Notes: a model not told the origin generated them from the letters alone. DNA of 64,000 nucleotides from Ensifer adhaerens (GCF_001270265.1 NZ_LGAP01000009.1:1-64000), one strand, 5' to 3'; positions 43,288 to 53,267 are shown, numbered from the stretch's first letter. A program made the numbers and translations.

Positions 43288-46200
43288 CTAACCGAGCTTC
43301 TTGCTCACATCCGCAAAGGTCTCTTCGAGAACCGCGAGCAGATGATCGGCGTCGCGTTTCGAGAAGATCATCGGCGGTCGCATCTTCAAGACGTTGTCAT
43401 GCGGCCCTTCGGTTCCCATCAGCACGCCGCGCTGGCGCGCACCGTTGGAAACGGCACGGGCAAATTCGGTGGCGGGTGCCTTGGTCTTCCGGTCGCTGAC
43501 CAACTCTATGCCGAGGAACAGGCCCATGCCACGCACGTCGCCGATCACTTCGTAACGCGCCTGCATCGCCTTGAAGGAGGAGATGAGATAGTTGCCTATG
43601 GAAAGTGCGTTGCCGCGCAGATCCTGCCCCTCGATGACATCGAGCACGGCAAGGCCGACGGCGCAGGAAACCGGGTTTCCGCCGAAGGTGTTGAAGTACT
43701 CCATGCCGTTGTTGAAGCTGTCGGTGACCTCGCGGGTGGTGACGACGGCGGCCAGCGGATGCCCGTCTCCGATCGGTTTGCCCATGGTGACGATATCGGG
43801 AACCACGCCTTGGGCCTCGAACGCCCACCAGTGGCTGCCGACACGGCCGAAGCCGACCTGGACCTCGTCGGCGATGCAGACGCCGCCGGCTTCGCGCACC
43901 AGGCGATAGACTTCCTTGAGATAGCCGTCCGGCAGGAACACCTGGCCGGCGACGCTCGGGATCGATTCCGCGATGAAGAAGCCCGGGCCTTCGCCCTTCG
44001 CCTGCATGGCCGCGATCAGTTCGGCGACGCTTTCAGCAAAACGCCTGCCGTGTTCCTCGGCCGGCCAGTCGGCGGGGGCACGATAGCTGTCGGGAACATC
44101 AGCGACGTGGATGTGCGGCTTCGGTCCCTTGCCGCCCTTGCGACGGAACTTGTAGGGGCTGATATCGATCAGCTCTTGCGTCGTGCCGTGATAGGACCAG
44201 TCGAGCGTGATGGCGTTTTCGCGGCCGGTATGGGCGCGCATCAGGCGCAGCGCCAGGCTGTTTGCCTCCGAGCCGCTGTTGACGAAACCGGCTACCGTCA
44301 ATTCCCCAGGCAGCGTCGCCGTCAGCCGTTCCGCATAGGCGACGATGTTGTCGTGCAGGTAGCGGGTATTGGTATTGAGCGTCGCCGCCTGCTTCGCCAT
44401 CGCCTCGACGACTGCCGGATGGGCATGGCCGATGTGGCAGACATTGTTGAAGCAGTCGAGATAGGCGCGGCCGCTGTCGTCGATCAGCCAGACGCCTTCG
44501 CCGCGCACGAACTTGATCGGCTTCTCGTAGGAGATCGACAGGTTCGGCAGCAGCAATTCCTTGCGCAGCTTGACGATCTCGTCATGCGCGCGTCCGCTTT
44601 TCGCGTAAAACTCGTCGGCAATGCCGGCAAAGGTGCGCGCGTCGGGGAAGAGCTCGGCCCAGACGTCGAGATATTGCGGTTCGCCGACGCCGAGGATTTC
44701 TGTTGCCGAGAGGCTGGTATCGACGGAGAGCTGCAGGTGAAGATGCGGCGCCCAGCCGCCGTTTTCCTTCGGCGCTCCCATTTCGCCGACGAGCGCACCG
44801 GCTTCGAGCCGGTCGCCGGCCTTGATCCGGTCCATCGCCTCGTGGGCCAGATGGCCCCAGAGCGACACGAAGGGAGGGCAGCCCTCGGGCTCGTGGCGAA
44901 GCGAAATCAGGCAGCCGTAACCGAGCGGGTCCTTTTCGATCTCGACGCTGACCACCGTGGCGGCGATCGGCGTGAAAACCTTGGTTCCGGCCGCCATGAA
45001 CAGGTCGAGGCCGAGATGGCGGGTGCGGCGGGTATCCTCGATCAGTCGCGAGACGAACATCTCGCCGGAATAGACAGTGCGGGCTTCACCCCATGGGCCG
45101 ATGCCGAGATCGATGCCGTTCTCGCGGCAATAGTCTTCCCAGATCGCCTGTGCTTCATCCGGCTGTTCGCCGGCGGATTTGACCGTCATCGGATGGTTCG
45201 GGTCGCCATAGGGCACGAGTGCTGCCGGATAGGTCGCGGCCGGGCGTTCGAGCAACGGTGCAAGCGTCTTGCGGTTGCCGGCAATCCAGGCGGTAACGCC
45301 GTCCGCGCCGGGTGCTGCGGCAAAGCCGCAGGCCTTGCGCAGGATCGCGGTGGCGAAGCGCCGATTCATCCGGTCGAGCTTGCGCAGCAGCGTCCAGGCC
45401 GGCTTTTCGCTGATCGCGAGATAGGGGTTATCGGCCGTGTGGGCGCGGCGCGAGGCCGAGATCGTCACTGAGGTGACGAGCCGCATGGCGACAAGGTCGA
45501 AGAGAAGATCGACTTCTTCCTCAAGCAGCGGATACTCGGCGTGGTAGCCGCGGGCGATGGCGGCCGTGGCGCCGATCGGATCGGGATGGTCGAGGCCGGC
45601 ATAGGCGGCGGCGATAGCGACTTCGGCGATGACAGGCGCATAGAGCGCGTCGCCGAAATCGATCAGGCCGGAGATACGGTCATGATCCGCCTTGTCGACC
45701 AGCACGTTCCAGTCGTTGGCGTCATTGTGGATTACAGCCGAACGTAGCGTCGCCAGTTTCGGCTCGACCGTCTTTGCAAAGCGGGCAAGGAAACGCTCGA
45801 GCAGCGCCCGGTCTTCCGGTTCGGAGACATGGTCCAGCCTGTCCCTGGAGCGGCCGGCCTTGCGGATGTCCCAGTCGAGATCGCGCAGCGCCCCCGGATG
45901 CATGAAGCCTTTCAGCGAGGCGTCGAAGCGGCCGAGCATTTGGCCGAGCGATTGGAGCGCGCCGGCGCTGCGGCCGGTTTCGGCAAGCGGAAGACCCGAG
46001 ACCCAGCTGACGAGACGCAGCCTGTGGCGGGCTCCGTGGGTGCTGGTGGTTTCGGCAAGGCTGGCGCCCGTCAATGTCGTCCGGATGTGCGGCACCGGCA
46101 ATTCGGCGGCGAAAGTACTGACATGGCTGAGCAGCGCCGTCTGGAAGTCGCTTTCGATCTCCGGCTCGGCGCCATTGACTACCTTCAGGATATAGGTGGC

Positions 46201-46344
46201 ACCGTCTGCTGCCTCGACCTTGAAGTTCTGGTCGCGTTCGCTGGCGAGCAGCGAAAGCGTGCCGGCAAGGCCGTAATGCTGCTTCAGTAGTGCCGCTGCC
46301 TGGTCGATGGAAAAATCTGGTGTCGTCTTCAGCATGTCGTTCAT
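43288..46344 (-). CDS. Trimodular kinase - M23 domain - class III aminotransferase protein
   Basis: A 1018-residue homologue of the protein at 28855, with the same order of domains. The APH kinase has [10 protein letters not shown] (His206, Asp208) and LIDFGDALY. The central M23-type domain keeps likely zinc ligands: His-x-x-x-Asp in [16 protein letters not shown] and HLHLQL (His534, His536). The class III PLP domain has [11 protein letters not shown] (Lys856). No signal peptide exists, so a cell-wall peptidase role in the cytoplasm makes little sense. It may act on a small amide. The start at 46344 is preferred over 46392. It is divergent from an Lrp regulator, which may control it. Confidence 0.87.
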   Translation of the reverse strand: MNDMLKTTPDFSIDQAAALLKQHYGLAGTLSLLASERDQNFKVEAADGATYILKVVNGAEPEIESDFQTALLSHVSTFAAELPVPHIRTTLTGASLAETTSTHGARHRLRLVSWVSGLPLAETGRSAGALQSLGQMLGRFDASLKGFMHPGALRDLDWDIRKAGRSRDRLDHVSEPEDRALLERFLARFAKTVEPKLATLRSAVIHNDANDWNVLVDKADHDRISGLIDFGDALYAPVIAEVAIAAAYAGLDHPDPIGATAAIARGYHAEYPLLEEEVDLLFDLVAMRLVTSVTISASRRAHTADNPYLAISEKPAWTLLRKLDRMNRRFATAILRKACGFAAAPGADGVTAWIAGNRKTLAPLLERPAATYPAALVPYGDPNHPMTVKSAGEQPDEAQAIWEDYCRENGIDLGIGPWGEARTVYSGEMFVSRLIEDTRRTRHLGLDLFMAAGTKVFTPIAATVVSVEIEKDPLGYGCLISLRHEPEGCPPFVSLWGHLAHEAMDRIKAGDRLEAGALVGEMGAPKENGGWAPHLHLQLSVDTSLSATEILGVGEPQYLDVWAELFPDARTFAGIADEFYAKSGRAHDEIVKLRKELLLPNLSISYEKPIKFVRGEGVWLIDDSGRAYLDCFNNVCHIGHAHPAVVEAMAKQAATLNTNTRYLHDNIVAYAERLTATLPGELTVAGFVNSGSEANSLALRLMRAHTGRENAITLDWSYHGTTQELIDISPYKFRRKGGKGPKPHIHVADVPDSYRAPADWPAEEHGRRFAESVAELIAAMQAKGEGPGFFIAESIPSVAGQVFLPDGYLKEVYRLVREAGGVCIADEVQVGFGRVGSHWWAFEAQGVVPDIVTMGKPIGDGHPLAAVVTTREVTDSFNNGMEYFNTFGGNPVSCAVGLAVLDVIEGQDLRGNALSIGNYLISSFKAMQARYEVIGDVRGMGLFLGIELVSDRKTKAPATEFARAVSNGARQRGVLMGTEGPHDNVLKMRPPMIFSKRDADHLLAVLEETFADVSKKLG

Positions 46345-46396
46345 TGGGAGCCCTTTGTCTTGCAGGCAGAGTTGCACGAGCGGCCGAGGCATGCAT

Positions 46397-46411
46397 CCGG
46401 CAATATGCCGG
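46397..46411. promoter_or_regulatory. Perfect palindrome in the divergent promoter of the Lrp and trimodular genes
   Basis: CCGGCAATATGCCGG is a 15-base inverted repeat, centred midway between start codons at 46344 and 46473. It is a reasonable operator for the adjacent Lrp-type protein, unproven. Confidence 0.35.
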
Positions 46412-46472
46412 TTGCACCGACATTATGTTTATAATAACCGTCATCTTGTCGGCGCGCTCGGAGGCGGAAACC

Positions 46473-46907
46473 ATGCAGGACATCGACGCGATCGACCGGA
46501 CGATCCTGAGCATCCTGTCTCGGGAAGCGCGCATCCCCATGAAGTCGCTGGCAGGCCGGATCGGGCTTTCCAGAAGTGCAACGACCGAGCGCGTCACCCG
46601 TCTGGAAAAGGCGGGCATCATCCGCGGCTACCGCGCCGATATCGGGCAGCTTGAAGAGGGGCAGATCCAGGCTTTCCTGCTCGTCACCTTGCAGCGCACG
46701 CCATCGATCGGCGTGCTCGATCGGCTCGCCGGCTTCTCGTCCGTACGCAAGGTTTCGTCCGTCAGCGGCCAGCTCGATCTGGTCGTCGAGGTCGAGGTCG
46801 GTTCCATCAACGCGTTGAACGAACTACGCAACGAGGTGGCGACCATGGACAATGTCGAGGATCTGACGACGTCGATCGTGCTCAGGCGGGGTATCGAAAG
46901 AAGCTGA
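46473..46907 (+). CDS. Lrp/AsnC-family regulator
   Basis: A 144-residue regulator with GGAGG before the start. The N-terminal helix-turn-helix (IDAIDRTILSILSREARIPM, then SLAGRIGLSRSATTERVTRL) is followed by the RAM ligand-binding domain. It is divergent from the second trimodular gene, as such regulators often are from their amino-acid catabolic target, and so may sense the substrate of that enzyme. Confidence 0.9.
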   Translation: MQDIDAIDRTILSILSREARIPMKSLAGRIGLSRSATTERVTRLEKAGIIRGYRADIGQLEEGQIQAFLLVTLQRTPSIGVLDRLAGFSSVRKVSSVSGQLDLVVEVEVGSINALNELRNEVATMDNVEDLTTSIVLRRGIERS

Positions 46908-46919
46908 GGTTCTGGCGCC

Positions 46920-47861
46920 TCAGCCTTCGCTCAGCATCTCCGCCTCACCGGAGAAGCGCTCGACCAGCGTGCGGCGCATGCGGCCGATGTCGCGCATCGG
47001 CGGCTCGCCGAAGTGGCGGGCGTATTCGCGGCTGAACTGCGACTGGCTCTCGTAGCCGACCTGATGGCCGGCATCTCCGGCGTCGAGGCGTTCTTCCAGC
47101 ATCAGGCGCCGCGCCTCCTGCAGGCGCAGCTGCTTCTGGTACTGCAACGGGCTCATCGCGGTGATTGCCTTGAAATGGTGGTGCAGCGACGAAACGCTCA
47201 TCGAGACGCGGCTTGCCAGGTCGTCGATGCGCAGCGGCCGGGAATAGTGCTCCTTCAGCCAGGCGACGGCGCGACCGACCTGATGTGGTTGGCTCTCGAC
47301 GGTTGCCATCTGGCGAAGCCGATGGCCGTGCGGGCCGGTGACCAGCCGATAGAGAATTTCTTGCTCGACCAGCGGCAGGAGTGCCGGAATATCGTCAGGC
47401 CTGTCGAGCAGGCGCAAGAGCCGGAGCGCGGCATCTTCGAGATCGGGCGTGATCTTGCTGACGGTCATGCCACGCGACGAGGCGGAAGTCGACATGGGGC
47501 CTTGGGCCAGAAAGTCGAGCAATGCCGGGATCTTGGCCGTATCGATCTGGAAGGCGAAGCTGAGATAGGGTTCTTCGGCGGAGGCCTTGCAGACCTGCGA
47601 CAGGACAGGCAGGTCGATCGACGTCAGCAGATAGTCGGATGCCCCATAGATCAGCGTCTCGTCGCCGAGCACCACGCGCTTGGCGCCCTGGACGATGATC
47701 GCCAGGCTCGGTTTGTAGGCCGCGCAGTTGACAGGCGCGTCGCCGGAATGGCGGTGGATGCTCAAACCTGGGATTGCGGTCTGGTGGTCTCCGTCTCGCT
47801 CGGCGATCCGGGCAATGACGTCGATCATGTCCTGTCTGGCGGTCTGTCGCATGGCTGTCAT
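46920..47861 (-). CDS. AraC-family regulator
   Basis: A 313-residue regulator from the likely start at 47861; an upstream ATG at 47942 is in frame but lacks a ribosome binding site. The N-terminal part resembles the AraC_N (AraC-type arabinose-binding-like) domain of the group acting on alcohol/aldehyde dehydrogenase genes (CAAYKPSLAIIVQGAKRVVL). The C-terminal double helix-turn-helix is clear (IDDLASRVSMSVSSLHHHFK and AGHQVGYESQSQFSREYARH). It is divergent from the alcohol dehydrogenase gene and probably controls it. Confidence 0.85.
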   Translation of the reverse strand: MTAMRQTARQDMIDVIARIAERDGDHQTAIPGLSIHRHSGDAPVNCAAYKPSLAIIVQGAKRVVLGDETLIYGASDYLLTSIDLPVLSQVCKASAEEPYLSFAFQIDTAKIPALLDFLAQGPMSTSASSRGMTVSKITPDLEDAALRLLRLLDRPDDIPALLPLVEQEILYRLVTGPHGHRLRQMATVESQPHQVGRAVAWLKEHYSRPLRIDDLASRVSMSVSSLHHHFKAITAMSPLQYQKQLRLQEARRLMLEERLDAGDAGHQVGYESQSQFSREYARHFGEPPMRDIGRMRRTLVERFSGEAEMLSEG

Positions 47862-48081
47862 ATTCTGTGGTCTTTCCAGCGGCTTAGCATTGTCTGAGAC
47901 AACGCTCAAATAGGGCTTCGAGGCGCTATTGCCATTATGCATTTTTCAATCTTGCAGGATCGGGCAAAAACTTTGCAGGATCGCGATAACGCTTTTGTCG
48001 GTGGCGAACGCATAGTCCCTGCCTGCGATCTGCCGGTAACGCACCGGCCCTTTCGCATCTCCCAAAATGAAGGACAGACTG

Positions 48082-49131
48082 ATGGCCATTGCAAGAGGAT
48101 ATGCGGCGACCGACGCGTCGAAACCGCTTACGCCCTTCACCTTCGAACGTCGCGAGCCGCGCGACGACGACGTGGTGATCGACATCAAATATTGCGGCGT
48201 CTGCCACTCCGACATTCACCAGGCACGCAACGAATGGGGCAACTCGGTCTTCCCGATGGTCCCCGGCCACGAAATCGTCGGCATCGTCACCGCCGTCGGC
48301 TCCAAGGTCACCAAGTTTAAGGTGGGTGATCGCGCCGGCGTCGGCTGCTTCGTCGATTCCTGCACCACCTGCGCGACCCGCGACCTCGACCTGGAACATT
48401 ACCTGCCGGGTCTGGTGGTGACGTATAACGGCGTCGAGGCGGACGGCAAGACCGCAACGCAGGGCGGATACTCCGACAGCATCGTCGTGAGGGAAGGCTA
48501 TGTGCTGTCGATCCCGGAAAACCTGCCGCTCGATGCGGCAGCACCACTGCTGTGCGCCGGCATCACGCTCTATTCGCCGCTTCGCCACTGGAAGGCCGGT
48601 CCCGGCAAGAAGGTCGCGATCGTCGGCATGGGCGGCCTCGGCCACATGGGCGTGAAGATCGCCCACGCCATGGGTGCAGAGGTGACGGTGCTGAGCCAGA
48701 GCCTGTCGAAGAAGGAAGACGGGCTGAAACTCGGCGCCGACCACTACTTCGCCACCAACGATCCGGAAACCTTCAAGACGCTTCAGGGCCATTTCGACCT
48801 GATCATCTGCACGGTTGCGGCCGAGATCGACTGGAACGCTTACCTCAACCTGCTGAAGGTCGACGGCGATTTCGTGCTGGTCGGCATTCCGGAAAATGCC
48901 GTGCCGGTGCATGCCTTCGCGCTGGTTCCTGCCCGCCGCAGCATTTCCGGATCGATGATCGGCTCGATCAAGGAAACCCAGGAAATGCTCGACTTCTGCG
49001 GCGAGCACAACATCGTCTCGGAGATCGAAACGATCAAGATCCAGCAGATCAACGAAGCCTATGAGCGGGTCGTCAAGAGCGACGTGCGTTACCGCTTCGT
49101 CATCGACATGGCGTCGCTCGACGCGGCGTAA
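48082..49131 (+). CDS. Zinc-type alcohol dehydrogenase (YahK-like) with altered structural site
   Basis: A 349-residue member of the medium-chain NAD(P) alcohol dehydrogenase group. The catalytic zinc ligands are kept: Cys41 in CGVCHSD, His63 in GHE and Cys in LLCAGITLY. The Rossmann glycine motif is [11 protein letters not shown]. The structural zinc lobe normally has four Cys; here Cys94 and Cys97 remain, but Arg100 and Leu108 occupy the third and fourth places. The start at 48082 is supported by AAGGA. It may reduce or oxidise aldehydes from the catabolic region, by inference from position. Confidence 0.85.
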   Translation: MAIARGYAATDASKPLTPFTFERREPRDDDVVIDIKYCGVCHSDIHQARNEWGNSVFPMVPGHEIVGIVTAVGSKVTKFKVGDRAGVGCFVDSCTTCATRDLDLEHYLPGLVVTYNGVEADGKTATQGGYSDSIVVREGYVLSIPENLPLDAAAPLLCAGITLYSPLRHWKAGPGKKVAIVGMGGLGHMGVKIAHAMGAEVTVLSQSLSKKEDGLKLGADHYFATNDPETFKTLQGHFDLIICTVAAEIDWNAYLNLLKVDGDFVLVGIPENAVPVHAFALVPARRSISGSMIGSIKETQEMLDFCGEHNIVSEIETIKIQQINEAYERVVKSDVRYRFVIDMASLDAA

Positions 49132-49140
49132 ACTTGTCAG

Positions 49141-49184
49141 AAATGGCCCCGGGATCCCACCGGCCCCCGGGGCCATTTTCTTTG
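49141..49184. terminator. Strong terminator after the alcohol dehydrogenase gene
   Basis: AAATGGCCCCGGG pairs with CCCGGGGCCATTT around a 12-base loop, with TTTTCTTT after it. The A-rich left side means it may also serve the converging Lrp gene. Confidence 0.85.
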
Positions 49185-49187
49185 GTC

Positions 49188-49652
49188 TCAGACGAGGGGC
49201 AGCGGCCCGTCGTTCTTGATCTCTTCCATCACCGCATAGGTGCGGGTTTCCTTGACCCCCGGCAGCGTCCAGAGCACCTGACCGAGGAAGTTGCGGTAGG
49301 CCGCCATGTCCTCGAAGCGGGTCTTGACGAGATAGTCGAAGCCGCCGGCGACCATGTGACATTCCAGAACAGCCGGTGCCTGCTTGATCGCGATCGCGAA
49401 CTGGTGGAAGACATCGGGCGTCGTCTTGTCGAGCATGACCTCGATGAAGACGAGCAGGCCGAAACCGAGCTTCTGCGGATCGAGGCGGGCGCCGAAGCCC
49501 GAAACATACCCTTCCTTCAACAGCCGGCGCAGCCTTTCGCTGGTCGCCGTCGGCGACAGGCCGATGCGATCGGCAAGCTCCAGATTGGTGATCCGGCCAT
49601 CCGCCTGCAGGATGTTGAGGATTCTACGGTCTATTTTGTCGATCTGATGCAT
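49188..49652 (-). CDS. Lrp/AsnC-family regulator
   Basis: A 154-residue regulator from 49652 with GGAGG eight bases upstream. The helix-turn-helix (IDRRILNILQADGRITNLEL and IGLSPTATSERLRRLLKEG) and RAM domain (FGFGLLVFIEVMLDKT) are standard, of the Lrp/BkdR/PutR-like group. It lies 22 bp downstream of the M20 amidohydrolase gene on the same strand, so it could be part of its operon. Confidence 0.88.
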   Translation of the reverse strand: MHQIDKIDRRILNILQADGRITNLELADRIGLSPTATSERLRRLLKEGYVSGFGARLDPQKLGFGLLVFIEVMLDKTTPDVFHQFAIAIKQAPAVLECHMVAGGFDYLVKTRFEDMAAYRNFLGQVLWTLPGVKETRTYAVMEEIKNDGPLPLV

Positions 49653-49674
49653 CGTGCCGCCTCCCGCTCGCGCC

Positions 49675-50838
49675 TCAGGCGGCAAGTCGCGTTTCCGCGA
49701 GTTTCACCCAATAGGAAATCCCGTGCGGGATCGCCTCGTCGTTGAAGTCATAGGCCGGGTGGTGCAGCCCGGCGGTGTCGCCGTTGCCCATGAAGATGAA
49801 GGCGCCCGGGCGGGCGAGCAGCATGTAGGAGAAATCCTCGCCGCCCATCATCGGGTCGAGCGACGGCCTGACATTGCCTTCGCCGGCAATGTCCGCCGCG
49901 GCCTTCAGCGCGTAGGCCGTCTCGTCCTCATGATTGACGGTCACCGGATAGTTGCGGCTGTACCAGACGTCGACGGTCGCGCCATAGACGTCGGCGATGC
50001 CTTCGGCGATCAACCGGATGCGGGTCTCGCCGATATCGCGCACTTCCGGCTTCAGCGTGCGCACCGTGCCGCCGAGCACCGCCTCTTCCGGGATGACGTT
50101 GTGGGCGAAGCCGGCGTTGAACGTGGTGACCGAGACCACGACGGATGCGAGCGGATCGACCGTTCTCGACGCGATCGTCTGCAGCGCGGTGACGATCTGC
50201 GTGCCGATGACGATCGGGTCGATCGTCTTGTGCGGCTGGGCCGCATGGCCGCCGCGGCCCTTGATGGTGATGGTGAACTCGTCGGTCGAGGCCATGATCG
50301 GGCCGACGCGGCTGCCGAAATGACCGATGGGCATGCCCGGCATATTGTGCATGCCGTAGACTTCGGCGATGTCGAAGCGCTCCATCATGCCGTCCTTGAC
50401 CATCTCGTTGCCGCCGCCGCCGCCTTCTTCGGCCGGCTGGAAGATGACGGCGACGCTGCCGGCGAAGTTGCGGGTCTCGGCAAGGTACTTTGCCGCTCCG
50501 AGCAGCATCGCGGTGTGGCCGTCATGGCCGCAGGCGTGCATCTTGCCTGAGGTTTCCGATGCCCAGGGCTTGCCGGTCGTTTCGGTGATCGGCAGTGCAT
50601 CCATGTCGGCGCGAAGGCCGATCGTGCGGCCGGCACCGAGATTGCCCTTGATCAGACCGACGACGCCGGTCTGCCCAAGCCCGGTCACGATTTCGTCAAC
50701 GCCGAACTCCTTCAGTTTCAATTCGACGAAGGCTGCCGTATTTTCGACCGCGAACAGGAGCTCGGGGTTCTTGTGCAGATGACGCCGCCATTCGGTGACT
50801 TCGTTCTGGAGTTCGGCGGCTCGGTTGAGAATCGGCAT
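49675..50838 (-). CDS. M20-family amidohydrolase (HipO-like)
   Basis: A 387-residue metallo-amidohydrolase. The metal-binding ACGHDGHTAMLL, PAEEGGGGG and MHNMPGMPIG motifs, the dimerisation domain starting STDEFTITIKGRGGHAAQPH and the last MMGGEDFSYML are intact. Family members hydrolyse N-acyl amino acids such as hippurate or N-acetyl-diaminopimelate, and no signal peptide is present, so it works in the cytoplasm. It may release an amino acid for the neighbouring aminotransferases. Confidence 0.9.
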   Translation of the reverse strand: MPILNRAAELQNEVTEWRRHLHKNPELLFAVENTAAFVELKLKEFGVDEIVTGLGQTGVVGLIKGNLGAGRTIGLRADMDALPITETTGKPWASETSGKMHACGHDGHTAMLLGAAKYLAETRNFAGSVAVIFQPAEEGGGGGNEMVKDGMMERFDIAEVYGMHNMPGMPIGHFGSRVGPIMASTDEFTITIKGRGGHAAQPHKTIDPIVIGTQIVTALQTIASRTVDPLASVVVSVTTFNAGFAHNVIPEEAVLGGTVRTLKPEVRDIGETRIRLIAEGIADVYGATVDVWYSRNYPVTVNHEDETAYALKAAADIAGEGNVRPSLDPMMGGEDFSYMLLARPGAFIFMGNGDTAGLHHPAYDFNDEAIPHGISYWVKLAETRLAA

Positions 50839-51002
50839 GAGTTAAGTCCTGTCGGTCTGTTCGATCACATCTATCTGCGGTGGAATGGCGCAGCAGCCAA
50901 TGAATGGGCTTTGCCATCTCCTTGCCATATAGGCTAAATAGCCGGACGAGACGAGGCAACAGCGGAATTTCGAGGACTATGGTGGTGACAGCAGGATTTT
51001 TC

Positions 51003-52100
51003 ATGCGTGGCAAGGCAAGGGCAGTGGGTGTCGTGGCCGGTGCCTGCGCGAGCCTTCTCATGGCATTGCCGGCGGTTGCCAATCCGCGGCTTGTCGTCGA
51101 CGTCAATACGCTGAAGGTCTACGAGCACCAGGACATCTTCCAGAAATGGTATCCGGCGTCGCTGACCAAGCTGATGACGGCCTATACGACCTTCCGCGCG
51201 ATCAAGTCGGGACAACTGGCGCTGACAAGCCCTGTTGTGATGACCAAGAACGCCGCCTCCGAGCCGCCGAGCAAGATGTTCTACAAGCCCGGCCAGGCGA
51301 TGACGCTCGACAGCGCGCTGAAGATGATGCTGGTGAAGTCGGCAAACGACGTGGCGGTGGCGATCGCCGAAGCCGTCGGCGGTTCCGAGCCCGCCTTCAT
51401 CGACCGGATGAATTCCGAGGCGCGCCGCATCGGCATGACGTCGTCGCATTTCATCAATGCCAACGGCCTGCCGGGTCCCGGGCAGTACACCACCGCGCGC
51501 GACCTCGCCGTGCTGGCGATCACGCTGAAGCGCGAGTTTCCCGAATACGCATCCTATTTCTCGCTGGAAGGATTTACCACCGGCAAGAAGGACTATCCGA
51601 ACTACAACATGCTGATCGGCCGCTTCGAAGGCGCTGATGGCATGAAGACCGGTTTCATCTGCGCGTCCGGTTTCAACCAGGTCTCATCGGCGACGCGCGA
51701 TGGCCGCAGCGTTGTTTCCGTCGTGCTCGGCGAAGACAGTCTCGGCGCACGTGCCGACGAATCCGCACGCCTGCTGCAGACGGCGCTGACAACATCCGGA
51801 ACGGCCAAGCCGTCGCTGGTGCAGATTGCGCCCTATGGCGAAACGCGCGATCTGGTTGCCGATGTCAGCAAACAGATCTGCTCGAAGGCTGCCGCCAAGG
51901 TGCGCAGCGAAGGTCGAGATGAAGCCGGGCGGCAGAAGCTGCTCTCGCCGTTTATCCACGAGATCAACCGTCCGCTGAAGCTGGCCTTTGCCGGTCTCAT
52001 CCCCGGCAGCGGCGACAAGCTGGCCAAGGCGGGCGCTGATCCGGCCGGCCAGGGCGATGCCGCCAACGTGCCGATCCCGGTGCCGCGGCCGAGCCTCTGA
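51003..52100 (+). CDS. D-alanyl-D-alanine carboxypeptidase
   Basis: A 365-residue serine enzyme that trims peptidoglycan pentapeptides in the periplasm. From 51003 (AGGA six bases upstream) a signal peptide VGVVAGACASLLMALPAVA is present. The catalytic motifs are SLTK (Ser53, Lys56), SAND and KTG in GMKTGFI. An ATG at 50979 would add eight residues. The C-terminal region after about 280 is Lys/Pro-rich without the usual membrane helix, so anchoring may differ from DacA. It runs on into the CobW gene 12 bp later. Confidence 0.9.
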   Translation: MRGKARAVGVVAGACASLLMALPAVANPRLVVDVNTLKVYEHQDIFQKWYPASLTKLMTAYTTFRAIKSGQLALTSPVVMTKNAASEPPSKMFYKPGQAMTLDSALKMMLVKSANDVAVAIAEAVGGSEPAFIDRMNSEARRIGMTSSHFINANGLPGPGQYTTARDLAVLAITLKREFPEYASYFSLEGFTTGKKDYPNYNMLIGRFEGADGMKTGFICASGFNQVSSATRDGRSVVSVVLGEDSLGARADESARLLQTALTTSGTAKPSLVQIAPYGETRDLVADVSKQICSKAAAKVRSEGRDEAGRQKLLSPFIHEINRPLKLAFAGLIPGSGDKLAKAGADPAGQGDAANVPIPVPRPSL

Positions 52101-52112
52101 TCGGAGTTTCCA

Positions 52113-53267
52113 ATGGTTAGTCCACTGCCGGCGGTGCCGGTCTCGATCCTGACCGGTTTTCTCGGTGCGGGCAAAACGACGCTGCTCAACCGGCTTCTGA
52201 AGGACCCGGATCTCTCGGATACGGCCGTCATCATCAACGAATTCGGCGATGTCTCGATCGATCACCTGCTGGTTGAGGCCTCGAGCGACGGTGTCATCGA
52301 GCTTTCCGACGGTTGCCTGTGCTGCACGGTGCGCGGCGAACTGGTGGATACGCTTGCCGACCTTATGGACCGGATGCAGACCGGGCGCATCAAGCCGCTG
52401 AAGCGCGTCGTCATCGAAACGACCGGGCTTGCCGACCCGGCGCCGGTGCTGCAATCGGTGATCGGCAATCCTGTGATCGCCCAGAGCTTTCGTCTCGACG
52501 GCGTGGTGACCGTGGTGGATGCGGTCAACGGATTGCAGACGCTTGCCAACCACGAGGAAGCGGTAAAGCAGGTCGCGGTCGCCGATCGCATCGTCGTCAG
52601 CAAGGCGGGGCTCGCCGATCAGGCCCAATTGGATGAACTGCGGCTGCGTCTGAAGGCGCTCAATCCGCGTGCGCCGTTTGTCGACGGCGACAGTCCCGAA
52701 GCGGGACGGGGAGCGCTTTTTGCCTGCGGTCTTTACGACCCGGCGTCGAAGATCGCCGATGTCGGCCGCTGGCTGCAGGACGAGGCCGATCACGGGCATC
52801 ATCACCACGATCACCATCATCATGACGGCGATCACGACCACCATCACGATCACGATCATCACCACCATCACCACGATGCAACGCGCCATGGGGCGGACAT
52901 TCGTTCGTTCAGCATCATGCATGACAGGCCGATCGAACCGATGGCGCTCGACATGTTCATCGATCTCCTACGCTCGGCCCATGGCGAGAAGCTGTTGCGG
53001 ATGAAGGCGATCGTCGCAGTCTCCGATAATCCGGACCGCCCGCTGGTTCTGCATGGCGTGCAGAACGTTTTTCACACGCCGGAGCGGCTTTCCGCCTGGC
53101 CGGATCCGGCCGATCGGCGCACGCGCATGGTGCTGATCACCAAGGGTCTGAGCGAAGCTTTCGTGCGCGACCTTTTCGATGCCTTCACGGGAAAACCACG
53201 CATCGATCGCCCCGACGCTCAGGCGCTTTCTGATAACCCTCTGGTTGTACCCGGTATGAAGTTCTAG
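52113..53267 (+). CDS. CobW/COG0523 GTPase with His-rich linker
   Basis: A 384-residue metal-chaperone GTPase. The P-loop FLGAGKTT (about 16-23) and the metal-binding CxCC (Cys68-Leu-Cys70-Cys71) are present. A His/Asp-rich stretch at about 225-255 (HHHHDHHHHDGDHDHHHDHD and more) is likely a metal-storage linker. The guanine-binding motif is unusual: SKAG (163-166), where NKxD or SKxD is expected. COG0523 proteins help insert zinc, nickel or cobalt. Coupling with a D,D-carboxypeptidase suggests zinc limitation links, as in other bacteria, but no Zur box was found. Confidence 0.88.
   Translation: MVSPLPAVPVSILTGFLGAGKTTLLNRLLKDPDLSDTAVIINEFGDVSIDHLLVEASSDGVIELSDGCLCCTVRGELVDTLADLMDRMQTGRIKPLKRVVIETTGLADPAPVLQSVIGNPVIAQSFRLDGVVTVVDAVNGLQTLANHEEAVKQVAVADRIVVSKAGLADQAQLDELRLRLKALNPRAPFVDGDSPEAGRGALFACGLYDPASKIADVGRWLQDEADHGHHHHDHHHHDGDHDHHHDHDHHHHHHDATRHGADIRSFSIMHDRPIEPMALDMFIDLLRSAHGEKLLRMKAIVAVSDNPDRPLVLHGVQNVFHTPERLSAWPDPADRRTRMVLITKGLSEAFVRDLFDAFTGKPRIDRPDAQALSDNPLVVPGMKF

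Noticed and set aside
42826-45471. An 881-codon plus-strand frame opposite the second trimodular gene
   Set aside because: Shadow of the minus-strand gene: no ribosome binding site and no domain despite its length.
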